Under the pieces are notes generated by a model. It did no database searches. It saw nothing but the letters and a program-made list of their open reading frames with translations, and had not been told where the DNA came from. From NCBI GenBank assembly GCA_022414725.1, contig CM039467.1:6937101-7001100 (forward strand): DNA of 64,000 nt, written 5' to 3'. Origin of the DNA: Microglena sp. YARC (lineage: Eukaryota > Chlorophyta > Chlorophyceae > Chlamydomonadales > Chlamydomonadaceae). Shown piece after piece: positions 57,074 through 64,000 of the stretch (positions are counted from its first letter, which is position 1; each line of letters opens with the position of its first letter). Made by a program: the position numbers and the translations under genes.

Positions 57074-58420
57074 CAGTACAATCCTGAGCATGAGCAGTCA
57101 TACATGCAGCAGCATCAGGAACATTATTTACTGTACACGCAACATGAGCAGTGCAATTAGCAGTACGATCATGAAGCAAGGCATGGGCCGAGCATGAGCA
57201 TTTCATATCCTCAGCAGCATCCACAGTACACAGTTACTGTACATGGTTACTGTAACATGCAACATGAGCAGTACCATAAACAGTTATGATCGTTGGCGTG
57301 TGAGCATTGCCTTGGTAGATGCAGCATCAGGAACACAATTACTGTACGCCGCAACATGAGGCAGCTGCAGATTAGCAGTACGATTTTGTGATCAAGGGCA
57401 TGAGCATTCATAACACTCCAGCAGCATAGGAACAAGGTTACTACACACACATGAGCAGTGCAATTAGCCAGTACCATCATGATCAAGGGCATGACATGAG
57501 AAACTCATACCTCAGCAAGCATCAGGGAGCACAGTACTCCCAAGCAGCATGAGTAAGTGCCATAAACAGTATGATCGTTGCGTTGAGCATGCATAGATAC
57601 ATGCAGCCATCCAGGGAACACGGTTAATGTAACACGCAAAACATGAGCAGTGCAATTAGCAGGACGATCATGATCAAGCGGCATGAGGCATTCATAAATT
57701 TCAGCAGCATCAGGAACAAGTTACTGTCCAAGCAAGCCATAGTAGTGCCTATAAAACAGTTATATGATCGTCGTGAGGCATGCATAGATACATTAAGCAG
57801 CATCAGGAACCACGGTTACTGTATTACGCGCAACATGAGCAGTGCAATTAGTAGTACATTCATGATCAAGGGCATTGAGCATTCGATTACCTCCCAGCAG
57901 CATTCAGGAACACGGTTACTGTACACCACAAATGGCAGTGCAGTTTAAGCAGTACCATCATGAATCAAGGGCATGAGCATAAGCACTTCATACTTCCAGC
58001 ATTATTCAGGAACCACAGTTACTCTCCAAGCAGCATGAGTAGTGCCATAAACAGTATGATCGTTGGCGTGAGCATGCATAGATACATGCAGCATCAGGAA
58101 CACGATTAATGTACACGCAACATGAGCAGTGCAATTAGCAGGACGATCATGATCAAGGGCATGAGCGTTCATACTTTCAGCAGCATCAGGAACACAGTTA
58201 CTCTCCAAGCAGCATGAGTAGTGCCATAAACAGTATGATTGTTGCGTGAGCATTGCATAGTACATGCAGCATCAGGAACACAGGGTTACTGTACAATTTG
58301 GCAACAAATGAGCAGTGCAATTAGCAGGACGATCATTGATCAAGGAACATTTACGTGCAGCAGCAACAGGTACACGGTTACTGTACACGCTACACAGGAG
58401 CACATGCTCCATTGATTAAC
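57074..58420. repeat. 86-105-bp satellite, right block, indel-rich
   Basis: It continues the array interrupted by Copia-2, with the same CAGCATCAGGAACACGGTTA, AACATGAGCAGTGCAATTAG and GATCATGATCAAGGGCATGA words. One-base insertions and deletions are far more frequent than in the left block, which points to lower sequence quality as well as divergence. Confidence 0.85.
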
Positions 58421-58604
58421 AGACGGATCATTGAGCATGAGCGTGAGCATGAGCTTCATACCTCCAGGATAATCAGGGTAGAAGATGGCCTTACTGTTGC
58501 AAGCAAACATCCCAGTTTAACAGAAAACGCTAAGTTCAATTATCTGACAGCATGAACTCAGCTCGTCCTTTATGATTCATTGGGGTTTCAGTTCATTTTT
58601 GTGC

Positions 58605-58790
58605 TTGTGTTTTTGCGGATGCCCCCTTGAAGGGGCGGGAGCCCCCATTTTACCCATTTGTCTGTTCCGACCGGAAAAAAATGAAAATTGAAGCCTGACA
58701 CCAGCCAACGGTCGCGTACTAACTCGCGCTCCGGTCAGCCTGCCATTGTTGCCATTTTCGCGTTCTTAAGCATGCCTATTCCTTGTTTTA
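58605..58790 (+). repeat. Dispersed repeat R1, copy 2
   Basis: Counterpart of 1068-1300: CCCCTTGAAGGGG hairpin, GGGAGCCCCCATTTTACCC, CCAACGGTCGCGTACTAACT, CGGTCAGCCTGCCATTGTTG. Confidence 0.8.
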
Positions 58791-58899
58791 AGGTTGGCGG
58801 AAAATTCCCCTTAAGCATAATGTGGCAAAACCGCTGGACTGGTAAATACCATTACACTACAAGCAACCATCAGCCAGTACGATCAACAGTACGAGAAGA

Positions 58900-61605
58900 G
58901 TATGCAGACCAGCCACCACCAAATGCGACTACCTCCAACCCCCACCAACTGCGACCATGAACCAACCGCAGCCCCACTACGACACTTGCCCCACCACCAC
59001 CACCCACCAAACCGCGACCACACCACCACCCACCACCCTTGCCACCACCACCCACCGATGACCACCTCCAGACTCAACCACCATTCCCAACCCAACTGGT
59101 ATGCGACCACCACCACACCAAACGCGGCACCACCAACCGCGCCACCACCACCTACACCGCGGCACAACCACCACCACCAACCTCAACCACCACTCCTCAC
59201 CAACCACGAACCACCACCACCACCAACCGCGGAGTGTGCGAGCCACCACTTACCAGCAAACCGGGAACACCACCACCACCAACCACGCCACCCCACCACC
59301 AAGCAGCACACCGCGAGCACCACCACTAGCCCACGCCATTGACCACCAACCACCACGGTGACCACTCCAGAACCTCAACCACCACTCTCACCAATCTGCG
59401 ACACCACCACCAACACCGCATCCACACCATGCCACGCCCAGGGGTTGACCACCACCACCGGACCAGTGACCACCTCCAACTTCAACCACCACTCTCACCA
59501 ACTGCGACCCACCACCGCCACCAACCGTGACCACCACCTACCAACAACCGCGACCACCACCACCACCGGTGCCACCTGCGCGAGACCTGGTCAACCACAC
59601 TCTCCACCAACCAACGGACACCACCACCACCACCATGACCACCACCACCACCACCAACCAAGACCACCACCACTGCCACCACCATTGAACCACCAAACCA
59701 CCCACCGGTGACCACCTCCAACTTAACCACCACCTGCTCACCAACTGCGACCACCACCCACCACCAACCATGACCACCACCACCACAAACAACTAACTGC
59801 GACCACCAACCACTGCCACCACCATTGACCACCACCACCACCTACCACCTCAAACTTTCAACCACCATTCTCACCAACTGCGAACCACCCACCACCATGG
59901 AAACTGCGGGACCACTGACCACCAGCCAAGATGCGACCACGGACCACCACCACCAACCGCTACCACCAATATTGAACCCACCACCACCCGGTGACCACCT
60001 CCAACCTCAACCACCCCTTGACCAAACCGCGACCATCACCATCCACCAACGCACCCCACCACCAACAATCCGCAACCACCACCACGACCAACCAACCGCA
60101 ACCACCACCACGCACCACCAACCGCGACCACCACCACCACCCAACTGCGACCACCATCACCAACCAACCGCAACCTCCACCACCAACCACCACCAACCCG
60201 CGACACCACCACCACCACCAACCGGACCACCACCACCACCAACTGCGACCACCATCCACCACCAAACGCAACCACACCACCACCACCAACTAACCGCCCC
60301 ACCATCCACCCACAATAAACCGGCGGACCACCACCACCACCAACTGCGACCACCACCACCACCAACCGCAACCCACCACCACCACCACAACCGCAACCAG
60401 CACCACCACCACCAAACCGCAAACACCACCACCACCCACCAACCGCGACCACCACCACCACCACCGCAACCACCACCACCACCAAGCGGGGACCACCACC
60501 AACAAACAAACCAGCGACCACCACAACAACAAACCGCGACCCCCACCAAACAACAACCGCGACCACCAGCCAACAACAACCGCGAACCACCACCACCAAC
60601 AAACCGCGACACCCACCACACTAACCGACCACCCACCACCAACCGCAACCACCACCCACTTAACAACCTACGAAACCCCACCACCCACCACCACCGTGAC
60701 CACGACCACCACCGATTGACCACTCCAGCCTAAACCACCACTCCACCACCCCGCCCACCCCCACCCCCAATCCGCACCACCTACCAACCGCGACCACTTA
60801 CCACACCAACCGCGTACCACCACCCAATGGCGACCACCACCACCAAACAACCCGCGGGCCACCACCAAACGACCACCACCACACCAACCGCGATCACCCA
60901 CCACCACAACCGCGGCCACCACCAACCGCGACACCATCACAAACAACCGGCGACCACCACCACCAACAACGCGACCACACCAACAACAACTGCGACCACC
61001 ACCCAACAAACAACCATGACCACCACCACAACAGACAACCGCGGACCACCACCACCCACCAACCACGACCACCACCAACCAACAACCATGTACCACCCCA
61101 CCACCCCACAACAACCGCGACACCACCCACTGCGCACCCACCATTGGACTCACCACCACCGACGCTGTGACCGCCTCCAACTTCAACCACCATTCTCACC
61201 AAATGCGACCACACCACTATGAACCGCGACCACTACCACCACCAAATGCGACACGAACCATCCACCACCAACCGCTACCACCAAATATTGACCACCACCA
61301 CCGGTGACCTACTCGGATCCACGCCACTCTATACCACCACCTCTGACCAACCGCTGGACCATTCCACCACCACAACTGCGACCACCACGACCACCAACCG
61401 CCAACCACCACCACCACCACCAACCCGCAAACCACCACACCACCACCAACCGCCGACCACCACCACCACCAACTGCGACCCACCATCAGCCACCAACCGC
61501 ACCACACCACCACAACCACCAACGCGACGGTCACCACCACCACTCACCAACCAAGAACAGCTTGCTCAGCATCTGGCAAGGGCTGCCCACTGACCTACAA
61601 CCCAA
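58900..61605. repeat. A/C-rich tract, (CCACCA)n mixed with AACCGCGACC words
   Basis: About 2.7 kb in which the plus strand is almost only A and C, with G mainly in GCGA/TGCGA words. The basic motif is (CCA)n-ACCGCGA. A longer recurring block, GGTGACCACCTCCAACTTCA then ACCACCACTCTCACCAACTG, appears near 59055, 59357, 59465, 59708, 59991, 60714 and 61165. The long Thr/His/Pro and Val/Trp/Gly ORFs are by-products of composition. The tract ends against the assembly gap. Confidence 0.9.
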
Positions 61606-61626
61606 ACACCTGCACCCACACCAAAC

Positions 61627-62626
61627 NNNNNNNNNNNNNNNNNNNNNNNNNNNNNNNNNNNNNNNNNNNNNNNNNNNNNNNNNNNNNNNNNNNNNNNNNN
61701 NNNNNNNNNNNNNNNNNNNNNNNNNNNNNNNNNNNNNNNNNNNNNNNNNNNNNNNNNNNNNNNNNNNNNNNNNNNNNNNNNNNNNNNNNNNNNNNNNNNN
61801 NNNNNNNNNNNNNNNNNNNNNNNNNNNNNNNNNNNNNNNNNNNNNNNNNNNNNNNNNNNNNNNNNNNNNNNNNNNNNNNNNNNNNNNNNNNNNNNNNNNN
61901 NNNNNNNNNNNNNNNNNNNNNNNNNNNNNNNNNNNNNNNNNNNNNNNNNNNNNNNNNNNNNNNNNNNNNNNNNNNNNNNNNNNNNNNNNNNNNNNNNNNN
62001 NNNNNNNNNNNNNNNNNNNNNNNNNNNNNNNNNNNNNNNNNNNNNNNNNNNNNNNNNNNNNNNNNNNNNNNNNNNNNNNNNNNNNNNNNNNNNNNNNNNN
62101 NNNNNNNNNNNNNNNNNNNNNNNNNNNNNNNNNNNNNNNNNNNNNNNNNNNNNNNNNNNNNNNNNNNNNNNNNNNNNNNNNNNNNNNNNNNNNNNNNNNN
62201 NNNNNNNNNNNNNNNNNNNNNNNNNNNNNNNNNNNNNNNNNNNNNNNNNNNNNNNNNNNNNNNNNNNNNNNNNNNNNNNNNNNNNNNNNNNNNNNNNNNN
62301 NNNNNNNNNNNNNNNNNNNNNNNNNNNNNNNNNNNNNNNNNNNNNNNNNNNNNNNNNNNNNNNNNNNNNNNNNNNNNNNNNNNNNNNNNNNNNNNNNNNN
62401 NNNNNNNNNNNNNNNNNNNNNNNNNNNNNNNNNNNNNNNNNNNNNNNNNNNNNNNNNNNNNNNNNNNNNNNNNNNNNNNNNNNNNNNNNNNNNNNNNNNN
62501 NNNNNNNNNNNNNNNNNNNNNNNNNNNNNNNNNNNNNNNNNNNNNNNNNNNNNNNNNNNNNNNNNNNNNNNNNNNNNNNNNNNNNNNNNNNNNNNNNNNN
62601 NNNNNNNNNNNNNNNNNNNNNNNNNN
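61627..62626. other. Assembly gap, exactly 1000 N
   Basis: The round number shows an arbitrary gap size. ORFs that cross it are meaningless. Confidence 1.
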
Positions 62627-64000
62627 GTACATCTTGAGTAGGTGAGTTTCCCTTTTTTCCCCCCATGGGATAGACCCAACCATCCTAACCATGCTGCAAC
62701 TTGGTTTTGCCTTGTCCCATCTGCTTAGCCATACGCTGGCATTCTGTGATTTTCTGACTATTGGTATTGTGTACGATAATCCTGCGGTGCTGTATACCAC
62801 CATATATTATTTTTTCTGTTTCTGTAATTAAAGCATAGCTTTCGTTACATTGTGTATTCTTTTCCTTACATTTTTGAGTGGAGTCTTCATTGTTTCTCTT
62901 TTTATATTCCCCTACCTCAACAGGTGGAATTTCAGCTCTTGCTATTATTTTTGTTTCGGTTCCGGTTCGTTTCTGCTACGTTCACCTGACCAGGGAGTGT
63001 CAGAGTTAAGTGACTGTAGTCAGTTCTCACAGGACAGTGTTCGTTTGTGTCCGAACGGACATGTGTACGAACTTTAGCCCGGCAATCTAAAACCCTTAAA
63101 CCTCAATCCTAGAGGTGCACCGAGGCTGGACTTAAGTCCAGCCCACGCTTTAAATATTCCTTGAGAATCATAGCCTCATCCGTTCTATCACCATCCTTTA
63201 TTCCGACACAGACATCCTGAGCATGAGCAGTCATACATTGCAGCAGCACAGAACTTATTTTATGATAACGCAGAACATGAGCATGCAATTACAGTACGAT
63301 CATGAGCAGGGCATGGCCTGAGCATGAGCAATTCAACCTCCGCCAGGGCCCATCGGTACACAAGTTACTGTACATGGTACTTACATGCAACATTGAGGCA
63401 TACCGATAAACAGTATGATCGTTGCGTTGAGCATCCTTGGTAGATCAGCATCAGTGAACACAATTATGTACCGCAACATGAGCAGTGCCAATAGCATCCG
63501 ATTTGAGTAAGGCTGATCATTCATACCTCCAGCAGCATCAAGGAAAGTACTGTACACACACATGACAGTGCAATTAGCATCACCATCATGATCAAGGGCG
63601 TGAGCATGAGGCACTCATACTTCCACAGCATCAGGAGCACAGTTACTCTCCAACACGCAAAATGAGTAGTGCATAACAGTATGATCTTGAGATCTTCCTT
63701 CACATGTATATCATGTCCCGGAGCATGCATAGATACATGCAAGCACAGGAACACGGTAATGTACACGCAACCATAGCAGTTTGCAATATGCAGGACGATC
63801 ATATCAAGGCATGAGCATTCATAATTTCAGCAGCATCAGGAACACAGTTACTGTCCCAAGCAGATGATAGTGCCATAAACAGTATATCGGGTTGTCTTAT
63901 GCTTCTAGTATACATTGCAGACATCAGGAACAAAGGTTACGCTGTACGACGCAACATGAGCAGTGCAATTAGTGTAGTACATTCGATATCAAGCATGAGC
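62627..64000 (+). repeat. Noisy second version of 56.49-57.9 kb (Copia-2 3' end and satellite)
   Basis: GTACATCTTGAGTAGGTG.. onward follows 56490 in order: the GGCATTCTGTGATTTT and TAAAGCATAGCTTT words, TTCGGTTCCGGTTCGTTTCT, the LTR, then CATCCTGAGCATGAGCAGTC of the satellite. Differences are mostly single-base indels. Either a second Copia-2 3' end in the same satellite or the same locus represented twice. Confidence 0.85.
62998..63208 (+). repeat. Third Copia-2-type LTR copy
   Basis: TGTCAGAGTTAAG..TTCCGACA, about 211 bp with many indels. The 20-bp palindrome (63124-63143) is intact. Only the 3' side of an element is visible. Confidence 0.85.

Noticed and set aside
58902..61593. Long Thr/His/Pro-rich and Val/Trp/Gly-rich ORFs
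   Set aside because: Composition artefacts of the A/C-rich tract on its two strands.
61304..62803. ORFs crossing the N gap
   Set aside because: Made of undefined bases.
1..64000. tRNA or rRNA genes
   Set aside because: No cloverleaf with A/B boxes or conserved rRNA core words was noticed by eye; a covariance-model search was not possible here.

Overview
The window looks like repeat-dominated nuclear DNA of a eukaryote. It carries two Ty1/copia retrotransposons, three decayed non-LTR elements, MITE-like foldback elements, a 24-kb satellite and exon-like fragments with splice-site-like borders. There is no dense bacterial-style gene packing and no rRNA, tRNA or CRISPR array that I can see. 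A C-terminal RNase H / zinc knuckle / RPD endonuclease-like polyprotein and the general texture suggest a green alga or other protist. I cannot name the species.

Layout. 1-3.9 kb: dispersed repeats, a short unassigned ORF, a fragment of the element found again at 35.7-36.1 kb, and a 39-base G run. 3.9-28.4 kb: one satellite of a 50-bp unit, about 489 copies, almost perfect in the core, indel-ridden at 23.8-26.9 kb and diverged at its right edge. 28.4-31.9 kb: degenerate repeats and unassigned sequence with weak exon-like pieces. 31.9-36.1 kb (minus strand): a broken element with ~200-bp inverted repeats, encoding RNase H and a C-terminal zinc knuckle/RLE-like region but no reverse transcriptase that I can find. 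36.3-37.7 kb: 3' end of a LINE, interrupted by Copia-1 (37661-44507, identical 302-bp LTRs, 5-bp target duplication). 44.5-46.4 kb: nested foldback elements. 46.6-50.1 kb: minisatellites, a second LINE remnant (minus strand), unassigned exon-like fragments and one exon resembling the C-terminus of a chromate transporter (ChrA). 50.1-58.4 kb: an 86-105-bp satellite split by Copia-2 (206-bp LTRs). 58.6-61.6 kb: a dispersed repeat and a strongly A/C-rich (CCACCA-type) tract. 61627-62626: exactly 1000 N. 62627-64000: a noisy second version of 56.5-57.9 kb.

How the parts relate. Almost everything is transposon or tandem repeat. Both copia elements keep the full domain order gag - aspartic protease - integrase - reverse transcriptase - RNase H, with gag and pol in the same frame separated by one stop codon, yet both carry further stops or frameshifts. 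Copia-1 is young (identical LTRs). Copia-2 is older (about four LTR differences) and has lost an RNase H aspartate. The likeliest host gene is the ChrA-like exon on the minus strand, whose neighbouring satellite appears to be built from its own splice-acceptor region. The most unusual items are the frameshift-proof satellite, the RT-less inverted-repeat element with its 216-bp module and an apparent empty site at 3.14 kb, and the satellite that resembles an exon border.
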